Part shown: positions 1 to 5,384 of the stretch, in pieces
Numbering within the stretch: position 1 is the first letter of the stretch
Layout of the letters: the number at the start of each line of letters is the position of its first letter
DNA from: Acetobacteraceae bacterium
Lineage (GTDB): Bacteria; Pseudomonadota; Alphaproteobacteria; Acetobacterales; Acetobacteraceae
Direction of reading: 5' to 3'
Length of the DNA: 5,384 bases
NCBI GenBank assembly: GCA_019689515.1
Contig: JADGHI010000292.1
Coordinates: 1 to 5,384 of the forward strand
Notes under the pieces: generated by a model
Databases searched by the model: none
Told to the model about the DNA's origin: nothing
Seen by the model: only the letters and a program-made list of their open reading frames with translations
Position numbers and translations under genes: made by a program

Positions 1-149
1 GGTCCATGGGCCGGGCAGGGTAGGGGGGTGGCCCCGTCAACGGCAACGCGCCCGCCGGGGAGCGTGCGCGTCCGGCGGATGTGGCGGGGCGAGGCGGCCG
101 GGCCGCAGCGCGGCAACGGCCTCCGCTCCTGTGCGCTACCCCTCCCAGC

Positions 150-154
150 GGAGG
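150..154 (+). promoter_or_regulatory. Shine-Dalgarno site of the acidic hypothetical gene
   Basis: GGAGG with eight bases before the ATG at 163. It decides the start against the upstream in-frame GTG at 28. Confidence 0.7.
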
Positions 155-162
155 ATCAGGCA

Positions 163-822
163 ATGGCCACGATATCCGAGCACCGCCTCTTCCTTGCCCT
201 CGCGACGCTCACCCACGCCTTCTCCGAGGGTGCCCTCCCGACCGCGCCGGGGGAGGGGGCGGCGCCTCCCGAGGGTGCGCCGGCGGGACTGCCCGGCGAG
301 AGCGCGGGGGCGACCGACGCTTCCGCCACGCTCGCCGGGATGGACAAGGAGGCGCGCGAGGCGCTGGGCGAGGCGGCCCTCGCGGTCGCCTTCGGTGCCT
401 TCGCGGCAAGTGGCGGCGAGGCCGGGCCGATGCAGGCCCTCCTCGCCGCGATGGGCCTGATGGCAGCTCTCGCCGATGAGGAACCGGACCCGCCCGCGGA
501 GGTCCTCGGCATCGCGGCCGAGGACGCGCGCGTGGAGGACGAGATCGACCGCGCTGGCGAGGCGCTGGACGCGGAATTCGGCCGCGATGCCACGGTGGAG
601 GCGGTCACCGCCGCGCTGGAGGCGCGGATCCTCGGCACGGCCATCACCCTCGCCGGCTGCACGCTGCCCGAGGGGGTGGAGGGCCCAACGGCGGTCCGCC
701 TGCGGGCCGCGCGCTGCCTGACACGGCTGGCGGCAGGGCTATTGGCAATGAATGCCGTGGCGGGCGGTGCGGCCGGAGCGCCGTTGCCAGCGCAGCCGGA
801 GGGCGGATCGGGCAGCGCATGA
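163..822 (+). CDS. Acidic alanine-rich hypothetical protein, 219 aa
   Basis: I do not recognise this protein and assign no function. The ATG at 163 is chosen because GGAGG lies at 150-154, eight bases upstream. A frame open from a GTG at 28 would add 45 Arg/Pro-rich residues that look like non-coding translation. The product has a short helical N-terminus (residues 1-21), then a low-complexity Gly/Ala/Pro/Glu stretch (about 22-55). Alanine-rich, probably helical segments follow (about 60-104, 115-165 and 176-200), and the tail is Gly/Pro-rich. By my count there are 31 Asp/Glu and 11 Lys/Arg, so the protein should be strongly acidic. Two cysteines occur (C166, C185), not in a CxxC motif. There is no convincing signal peptide. 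Codons favour G/C at the third position, which supports real coding. The gene converges on the flavoprotein gene downstream. It is probably a lineage-restricted cytoplasmic protein. Confidence 0.7.
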   Translation: MATISEHRLFLALATLTHAFSEGALPTAPGEGAAPPEGAPAGLPGESAGATDASATLAGMDKEAREALGEAALAVAFGAFAASGGEAGPMQALLAAMGLMAALADEEPDPPAEVLGIAAEDARVEDEIDRAGEALDAEFGRDATVEAVTAALEARILGTAITLAGCTLPEGVEGPTAVRLRAARCLTRLAAGLLAMNAVAGGAAGAPLPAQPEGGSGSA

Positions 823-861
823 CGCCACCGGCCGGCGGGCGACGGCGATCCTCCCCTGGCG

Positions 862-1845
862 CTAGGACCGGCCACTTCCCACCTCGCCACCCTCCTCCTC
901 CAGCGGCAGGTCGCAACGGTTGTGGATGTGCGTCGCGGCGAGCGCGGCATGGCCCATCCCCACGACGATCTGGTCCACTCCCCGCACGATGTCGCCCGCG
1001 GCATAGAGGCCCCTCACCGTCGTTTGGCAGTGCCCGTCCACGACCAGCGCGCCGGAGGGGTCATGCCGGGCGCCGAGGGCGGTGCCGAGGTCGGACCGGT
1101 ATTTCAGGCCCAGCGCAGAGTAGAGCACGTCGAAGCGGTATCGCTCGCCGCCGCCGGTGCGGATCGCGGCGATCCGGTCGCCCTGCACTTCCAGCGCCGC
1201 GATCGGCGCCTCGACGATGCGGATCCGCTGGCGCCGCGCCCGTTCGCGCCGCGCGTCGTCGAGTTCCATCGGCTGCCCGAGGGTGAGCAGGGTGACGTCG
1301 TCCGAATAGGTGAGGGCGATGAACTCGGCCTCGGCGAGGCCGCGGTCGCCATGCCCGATCACCGCGAGCCGCTGGTCGCGCGATTCGTAGCCGTCGCAGA
1401 TCGGGCAGTAGCGCACGAGGCCGCGGCGCACCGCGTCGGTCAGGTCGGGAAGCTCGGGCTCCACATCCACCGCGCCGGTGGCGAGCAGCACGCGCTTTGC
1501 CCGGAGCTGCCGCGCGGCCCCGCTGCCCTTCTGCTCCAGGATGGCGAGGAATCCAGTGCCGCCGGGCTGCTTCCGCAGCCCCGTGACCAGGCCATCGAGC
1601 AGCCTCACGCCGTAGCGCTCCGTGGCCGCCCGTGCGCGGCGCAGGATCTCCGGGCCGGGGATGCAATCGCCGAAGAGGGGGATGTTGTGGCTCTTGGGAA
1701 TCCAGGCGGCGCGCGGGGAGCCGCCGTCCACCACCAGGAAGCGGCGCTTGAAGCGCGCCAGGTAGACGGCCGCGGTGAGCCCGGCCGGCCCGCCTCCGGT
1801 GATCAGGGCATCGAGTGCGTCATCCTGCTCCTGCGGCTTCGGCAT
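862..1845 (-). CDS. NAD(P)/FAD-dependent oxidoreductase, thioredoxin-reductase-like (CPIC motif)
   Basis: This is a 327-residue flavoprotein of the low-molecular-weight thioredoxin-reductase fold (E. coli TrxB is about 320 aa), probably cytoplasmic. Visible features in order are the FAD dinucleotide motif GGGPAG (17-22), an SPRAAWIPKSHN segment (43-54), ATG (122-124), the redox dithiol CPICDG (147-152), a second dinucleotide motif GHGDRG (164-169), and the C-terminal FAD motif GLYAAGD (279-285). The CPIC pair sits where TrxB has CATC, so a flavin-to-dithiol relay is likely. TrxB's NADPH-phosphate motif HRRxxxR is not seen; the matching stretch reads LLTLGQPME (186-194). The electron donor is therefore uncertain, and the true partner may not be thioredoxin. 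No thioredoxin gene is nearby. The start is set by GGAGGG seven bases upstream. Family assignment is firm; the trxB symbol is withheld because the motif differs and nothing links it to thioredoxin. Confidence 0.93.
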   Translation of the reverse strand: MPKPQEQDDALDALITGGGPAGLTAAVYLARFKRRFLVVDGGSPRAAWIPKSHNIPLFGDCIPGPEILRRARAATERYGVRLLDGLVTGLRKQPGGTGFLAILEQKGSGAARQLRAKRVLLATGAVDVEPELPDLTDAVRRGLVRYCPICDGYESRDQRLAVIGHGDRGLAEAEFIALTYSDDVTLLTLGQPMELDDARRERARRQRIRIVEAPIAALEVQGDRIAAIRTGGGERYRFDVLYSALGLKYRSDLGTALGARHDPSGALVVDGHCQTTVRGLYAAGDIVRGVDQIVVGMGHAALAATHIHNRCDLPLEEEGGEVGSGRS

Positions 1846-1852
1846 CGGGCTG

Positions 1853-1858
1853 CCCTCC
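1853..1858 (-). promoter_or_regulatory. Shine-Dalgarno site of the TrxR-like gene
   Basis: On the minus strand this reads GGAGGG, with seven bases before the ATG whose first base is 1845. It fixes the start of the flavoprotein. Confidence 0.7.
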
Positions 1859-2099
1859 GTCCTGCGGTCCTCTTGGCATGGCTCGTGGCGGCTTCAGCAT
1901 CAGGGCGCACGCGCGGGCGGGCGCTGGCTGCCTGCGGGGCTGCAACGCCCGCGGCTGCCTGAGGTCGCGCGTGGAGGATGGCTCCCTCGGCGAAGGGGAA
2001 TGAAGGGAACCGCCCCCTGCCTTCGCGCTTTGCGTGTCGTGGTGCGGCGGGGCCGACCAATGGATCCCGCCCCCGATGAGGCCGGCCGGGACGGGCGGC

Positions 2100-2106
2100 G
2101 AGGGGG
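2100..2106 (+). promoter_or_regulatory. Shine-Dalgarno site of the SLC13 permease, supporting a TTG start
   Basis: GAGGGGG lies six bases before the TTG at 2113. The permease frame has a TGA at 2077-2079 and no ATG or GTG between it and 2113. The first membrane helix begins within a few residues of the TTG, so a start further downstream would cut into it. Confidence 0.6.
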
Positions 2107-2112
2107 ACGGCG

Positions 2113-3894
2113 TTGACACCGGAGCAGGCCATCGCCTTCGGCATCCTCGGCGCGACCGTCCTGCTCTTCGCCTGGGGACGCCTGCCCTACGACCTGGTCG
2201 CGCTGCTCTCGCTGCTCGCTGCCGTGCTGACAGGCGTGGTGCCCGCCGACCGCGCCTTCACGGGCTTCGGCGACGAGGTCGTCGCGATCGTCGCCGGAGC
2301 GCTCCTGGTGAGCGCCGCCGTCGCCCGCTCCGGCTTCGTGGAGACGGCGATCCGTCCGTTGCTGCCGCGCCTCCGCACCGCCGCGGTGCAGGTGCCGGTG
2401 CTGGCCGGGGCGGTGCTGGTGCTCTCCGCGGTCACCAAGAATGTCGGCGCGCTCGCGATCTTCATGCCCGTCGCGTTCCAGCTCGCCCGCCGCACCGGCA
2501 CCCCGCTCTCGGCGCTGCTCATGCCGATGTCCTTCGCCTCACTGCTTGGGGGGCTGATCACGCTGATCGGCACCTCGCCCAACATCATCGTCTCCCGGGT
2601 GCGGCAGGAGGCGACGGGCCAGCCATTCGGGATGTTCGACTTCGCCCCTGTCGGCCTTGCGATCGCGGTTGCCGGACTGCTGGTGCTCAGCCTCGCCTGG
2701 CGCCTGCTCCCGCGTGGGCAGAAGCACCAGGCGACCGGCTCCATGGAGGCCGCCTTCACCCTCGAGGACTATACGACCGAGGCGCGCATCCCCCCGGGTT
2801 CGCCGATGGTCGGCAAGGCCCTCGCCACTCTCCTCTCCCGCGGCGAGGGGCGAGTCCGCGTAACCGCCGTCGTCCGCGACGGACGGCGCCACCCGCCCCT
2901 GTCGGACATGTCGCTCAAGGCGGAGGACCGCATACTGCTCGTGGGCGAGCCGGAGGATCTCGATGCCCTCGTCGCGCGCGCCAGGCTCGACTTGGCCGGC
3001 GAACGCCAGGCGGTGCCGCGGGAGGCCGCGCAGGTCGTGGAGGGCGTGGTCACGGCGGCGAGTCCGCTGATCGGCCAGAGCCCGGCGGAGCTCGACCTTC
3101 ACCGCCGCTTCGGGATCAACCTTCTCGCCGTCAGCCGGCGCGACGAGAGCATCGCCCAGAAGCTCAGCACGCTCCGCATCCGCGCCGGGGACGTGCTGAT
3201 CCTGAAGGCCCAGGCCGAGCGCCTGCCGGAGGCAATGGGCGCACTGCGCGTGCTGCCGCTTTCGGAGCGCGGCGTCTCGCTCGGGCGCAGCCGGCGCAGC
3301 GTCATCCCCCCGCTGGTGCTCGCTGCCGTGATGCTGCTGCTCGCCTTCGGCGTGCTGCCGGTCGCGATCGCCTTCCTCGCCGGTGCGGTCACGCTGCTCG
3401 CCTTGCGCTCCCTCACCATGCGCGAGGCCTACGAGGCGGTGGACTGGCCCATCATCATCCTGCTCGGCGCGCTGATCCCGGTGAGCGAGGCGATCCGCAC
3501 GACCGGAGGAGCCGAGCTGATCGCGGGCCGGCTCTCGGGTGCGCTTCAGGCCCTGCCGCCGATCGGCGCCCTGGCGCTGGTCATGGCCTTCGCAATGGCC
3601 GTGACGCCCTTCCTCAACAACGCCGCGGCGGTGCTGGTCGTGGCGCCGATCGCGGTGAGCCTCGCGGGGAAGCTCGGCATGAGCCCGGACGCCTTCCTGA
3701 TGGCGGTGGCGGTCGGCGCGGCCTGCGATTTCCTCACGCCGATCGGGCACCAGTGCAACACGCTGGTGATGGGCCCGGGCGGCTACCGCTTCGGCGACTA
3801 CTGGCGGCTCGGCCTGCCGCTTTCGCTGACCGTGCTCGCGGTCGGCGTGCCGGCGATCGCGCTGGTCTGGCCGCTTGGGGGCGGCGGGCCGTAG
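2113..3894 (+). CDS. SLC13-family anion permease with two internal RCK_C (TrkA_C) domains
   Basis: This 593-residue inner-membrane transporter has the architecture of YfbS-type SLC13 permeases (about 600 aa): membrane half, two cytoplasmic RCK_C domains, membrane half. First-half helices lie at about 5-22, 27-48, 55-72, 95-122, 134-158 and 175-198. The RCK_C domains span about 213-295 and 304-380, each ending in a KAEDRILLVG- or RAGDVLILK-type strand. Second-half helices run from about 397 to 590. Re-entrant loop motifs are visible: SAVTKN (105-110) and IGTSPN (152-157) in the first half, TPFLNN (498-503) and TPIGHQCN (542-549) in the second, followed by GPGGYRFGDY (554-563). Family members move sulfate, di- or tricarboxylates or related anions, often with sodium; the substrate cannot be read here. 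The RCK_C domains suggest control by a cytoplasmic ligand. Translation appears to start at TTG, the only candidate between the in-frame stop at 2077 and the first helix. It has no operon partner in the window. Confidence 0.93.
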   Translation: MTPEQAIAFGILGATVLLFAWGRLPYDLVALLSLLAAVLTGVVPADRAFTGFGDEVVAIVAGALLVSAAVARSGFVETAIRPLLPRLRTAAVQVPVLAGAVLVLSAVTKNVGALAIFMPVAFQLARRTGTPLSALLMPMSFASLLGGLITLIGTSPNIIVSRVRQEATGQPFGMFDFAPVGLAIAVAGLLVLSLAWRLLPRGQKHQATGSMEAAFTLEDYTTEARIPPGSPMVGKALATLLSRGEGRVRVTAVVRDGRRHPPLSDMSLKAEDRILLVGEPEDLDALVARARLDLAGERQAVPREAAQVVEGVVTAASPLIGQSPAELDLHRRFGINLLAVSRRDESIAQKLSTLRIRAGDVLILKAQAERLPEAMGALRVLPLSERGVSLGRSRRSVIPPLVLAAVMLLLAFGVLPVAIAFLAGAVTLLALRSLTMREAYEAVDWPIIILLGALIPVSEAIRTTGGAELIAGRLSGALQALPPIGALALVMAFAMAVTPFLNNAAAVLVVAPIAVSLAGKLGMSPDAFLMAVAVGAACDFLTPIGHQCNTLVMGPGGYRFGDYWRLGLPLSLTVLAVGVPAIALVWPLGGGGP

Positions 3895-3942
3895 GCGGGC
3901 GGCCGTGGTGGGAGTCCCGCAGGCAGAGGCGACGCAGGCAGG

Positions 3943-5064
3943 CTAGGGCTGTGCCGCCGGGGCTGCCACGCGCGCCTCCCGGTCGCCCAGCCAGCAGGCA
4001 TGGATCCAGTCGAGGATTTCCGGCCACAGACGCGCATGCGCCTCCCGCCCGACGAGCGGGGCGAGGTGCCGCAGGGCAACGCCGCGTTCGGCCCGTTCGT
4101 GGCGCAGCACGCGCCGCGGCAGGTCCGCGGGTAGGGCAGCGAGGCCGGCGAGAACGGATTCGGGCGGCACCACGCGCCCCGGCGGGTTGACGACGGCGAG
4201 CACCGGGCTGCGCAGGCGCCCCAGCCCGATGCGCCGGCCACCGATCTCCAGCGTGCCCGATGCGAGGCGGTCCTCCCGATAGAGCCGCTCCAGCACATCC
4301 TCGAAGAGCTGTCCGGGCATCGCCAGCTCGTCCAGCAGCCAGCGCTCCACGCGCGCGTGAATCGCCGCGGCGAGCGGATCGGCAAGGCTCGCGCCGAAAT
4401 CGGCCCAGCGCTCCAGCACGAAGGCCTCCGGCGCTGCCGCGGTGGCGAGCCGGGCGACGAAGGCGCCGGGCACCGGGCTCCCGGCCAAGTGCCGCAGGAG
4501 GCGCGCATGCGGCGCGGCGGCGGCGATGGCGCGCGCCAGCGGACCACCCCGTTCCGGCCCGAAGGCGAGCGGCGCGTCCACCAGCACGATGCCACGCATG
4601 CGCTCCGGCTGCAGCGCCGCGAAGATGGCGGCGAAGGTGCCGCCGAGCGAATGCCCGGCGAGCATGGCCGCGTCCTCGCCGGTCTCGTCCGCGATGACGT
4701 CGAGCGCGGCGAGCGGCAGGCACTCGGCGTAGTCCGCGAGGCCGAAGCCGTCCTCCGCCGCGCCCGGGTCAAGCCACTCCAGCAGATAGACGCGCAGGCC
4801 GCCGCTCAGGCAGCGCCGCACCACGCTGACCGGGGGCAGGAGGTCCCAGAGGTAGGCGCGCTTGATCGGGGCGGGGAGGATCAGCAGCACCGGCCGCGCC
4901 GGATGAGATCCGGGCGGCTGGTAGGCGCGGAGCCGCGCGCCAGGCAGCGTGGCGACGATGCGCGATGGCGTCTCCACAGGGCCGAGCCCGGACAGGTCGA
5001 GCACACGCCCGGCTCGGCGGCGGGCTTCGTCTAGCAAGGCGTAGGCATTGGGCAGCACGGGCAT
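3943..5064 (-). CDS. Alpha/beta-fold hydrolase related to PHA synthase (PhaC-like, Ser nucleophile)
   Basis: This 373-residue protein is close in length to the class III PHA synthase catalytic subunit PhaC (about 355 aa). PhaC-like landmarks are visible: PAPIKRAYLWDLLPPVSVVRR (64-84, interrupted by no gap), VYLLEWLDPG (92-101) with LADY (109-112), the nucleophile elbow GHSLGG (137-142), SGTLEIGGRRIGL (269-281), SPVLAVVNPPGRVVPPES (286-303), and HLAPLVGREAH (333-343). True PhaC has Cys in a GxCxG elbow; here it is Ser139, as in esterases and lipases. The likely catalytic His is H333. The PhaC Asp before VPP is replaced by PPGR. It may be an esterase, thioesterase, PHA-modifying enzyme or non-catalytic homologue; polymerase activity is unlikely. 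No phaA, phaB, phaE, phaR or phasin gene is in the window. The ATG start fits the PhaC-like N-terminus, but no clear Shine-Dalgarno site precedes it. Confidence 0.85.
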   Translation of the reverse strand: MPVLPNAYALLDEARRRAGRVLDLSGLGPVETPSRIVATLPGARLRAYQPPGSHPARPVLLILPAPIKRAYLWDLLPPVSVVRRCLSGGLRVYLLEWLDPGAAEDGFGLADYAECLPLAALDVIADETGEDAAMLAGHSLGGTFAAIFAALQPERMRGIVLVDAPLAFGPERGGPLARAIAAAAPHARLLRHLAGSPVPGAFVARLATAAAPEAFVLERWADFGASLADPLAAAIHARVERWLLDELAMPGQLFEDVLERLYREDRLASGTLEIGGRRIGLGRLRSPVLAVVNPPGRVVPPESVLAGLAALPADLPRRVLRHERAERGVALRHLAPLVGREAHARLWPEILDWIHACWLGDREARVAAPAAQP

Positions 5065-5384
5065 CGGGTGTCACTGAGGATTCGAAACCGCTCGCGGCGA
5101 ATGAATGGCTGCGTCCGGCTCCGGGACGGCCCACCGCGCGGACGATGGCGGGGGCCTTGCGCGTCCGGGGTGGACTCAGGGCAGGAGGACGGGCGCGGGA
5201 CACCGTGACGGCAAGTTCGGTGGAAGGGCGCGCAGCCGGCCAGGCACCTCGCGATCGTCCAGGAGGTGGTCGCCGCGCAGGCAGACGCACCTCGCCGCCG
5301 AGGACGTCGCAGCCGCGGCCCGGCCGGTCGGCTGGCGGCCGTGGACGCTACCGCCGCGCTTGGTCCCGGCGGTGAGCGCCCTCG
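5065..5384. other. 320-base right-end region without a supportable gene
   Basis: The part next to 5064 should hold the promoter of the PhaC-like gene; a locally AT-richer patch at about 5078-5107, containing TTCGAA (5081-5086), is the best place for it, but no clear -35/-10 pair is seen. Frames on both strands give mostly Arg/Pro/Gly-rich translations. The best remaining candidate is a minus-strand frame running in from the right edge and ending with TGA at 5176-5178 (5176-5382, 68 codons). About 60 of its 68 codons end in G or C. The sequence RGDHLLDDREVPGRL within it looks more protein-like than its neighbours, but I recognise no family. It could be the C-terminus of a gene lying beyond the window. 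Confidence 0.45.

Larger units (their letters stand above)
1846..2112. other. Divergent intergenic spacer
   Basis: This 267-base spacer lies between the starts of the TrxR-like gene (leftward) and the SLC13 permease gene (rightward), so promoters and any operators for both should be here. I could not find a convincing -35/-10 pair on either strand. It holds a 9-base direct repeat GGCTGCCTG (1926-1934 and 1953-1961, offset 27). Between the copies, GCGGG (1934-1938) can pair with CCCGC (1948-1952) around a 9-base loop. In DNA this rich in G and C, both could be chance. An 18-codon frame (2060-2116) ends overlapping the permease start. Longer frames crossing the spacer are Arg/Pro/Gly-rich and look non-coding. 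Confidence 0.6.

Noticed and set aside
3..23. A frame ending at TAG (21-23) as the tail of an upstream gene
   Set aside because: Only six codons are visible, which is too little to support a coding call.
823..837. CGCC...GGCG dyad around a CCGGCCGG palindrome in the first convergent gap as a terminator
   Set aside because: A four-base stem with no T-tract; common by chance at this GC content.
922..1962. A 346-codon plus-strand frame antisense to the flavoprotein gene
   Set aside because: It is a mirror of the flavoprotein codons (His/Arg/Gly/Ala-rich), with no domain and no ribosome site. The minus-strand protein has clear FAD and CPIC motifs.
2539..3750. A 403-codon minus-strand frame antisense to the permease
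   Set aside because: Rich in His, Arg, Asp, Gln and Gly with no recognisable fold; this is the usual product of reading high-GC coding DNA backwards.
3895..3920. GCGGG/CCCGC inverted repeat after the permease stop as a terminator
   Set aside because: Only five base pairs with a 16-base loop and no T-tract, so it is not a convincing intrinsic terminator.
2034..4190. A 718-codon plus-strand frame overlapping the permease gene almost completely
   Set aside because: The translation is dominated by Arg, Pro, Gly and Ala with no motif, as expected for an off-frame of a high-GC gene. The permease frame carries unmistakable transporter and RCK_C motifs.
3734..4772. Two long minus-strand frames (3734-4723 and 3798-4772) overlapping the PhaC-like gene
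   Set aside because: Both are Arg/Ala/Ser-rich translations of the same DNA in other frames; only the 3943-5064 frame shows PhaC-family motifs.
5076..5090. GGATTCGAAACC, resembling a tRNA T-arm sequence on either strand
   Set aside because: The five-base stem does not pair around the loop, and no acceptor, D or anticodon arms can be placed around it.
4965..5375. A 136-codon plus-strand frame at the right end
   Set aside because: Extremely Arg/Gly-rich, begins inside the PhaC-like gene on the other strand, and has no recognisable motif.

Overview
The window is very GC-rich, with G or C at nearly every third codon position in the real genes. This points to a high-GC proteobacterium; an alphaproteobacterium of the Acetobacteraceae type (Roseomonas-like) is my best guess. 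That guess rests on base composition and protein style only, since there is no rRNA or marker gene to confirm it.

Layout from left to right. Bases 1-162 hold no supportable gene. Bases 163-822 (+) encode an acidic, alanine-rich protein of 219 residues that I do not recognise. After a 39-base convergent gap, 862-1845 (-) encodes a flavoprotein of the thioredoxin-reductase fold with a CPIC redox motif. A 267-base divergent spacer (1846-2112) separates it from 2113-3894 (+), an SLC13-type anion permease with two RCK_C (TrkA_C) domains between its membrane halves; it starts at TTG. After a 48-base convergent gap, 3943-5064 (-) encodes an alpha/beta-fold protein related to polyhydroxyalkanoate (PHA) synthase. 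Bases 5065-5384 hold no gene I can call.

The four genes strictly alternate in orientation (+, -, +, -), so no two can share an operon inside this window and adjacency says little about a shared pathway. The likely roles are thiol/flavin redox chemistry, anion transport across the inner membrane, and acyl-ester or PHA-related metabolism. I see no mobile element, CRISPR array, tRNA or rRNA.

I found no clear new multi-gene system. The points most worth a second look are at single residues: a PhaC-like protein with Ser instead of the synthase Cys and no visible catalytic Asp; a TrxR-like protein that keeps its dithiol but has lost the usual NADPH-recognition motif; and a permease with Lys inside the first-half Asn motif that in this superfamily normally lies at the sodium site.
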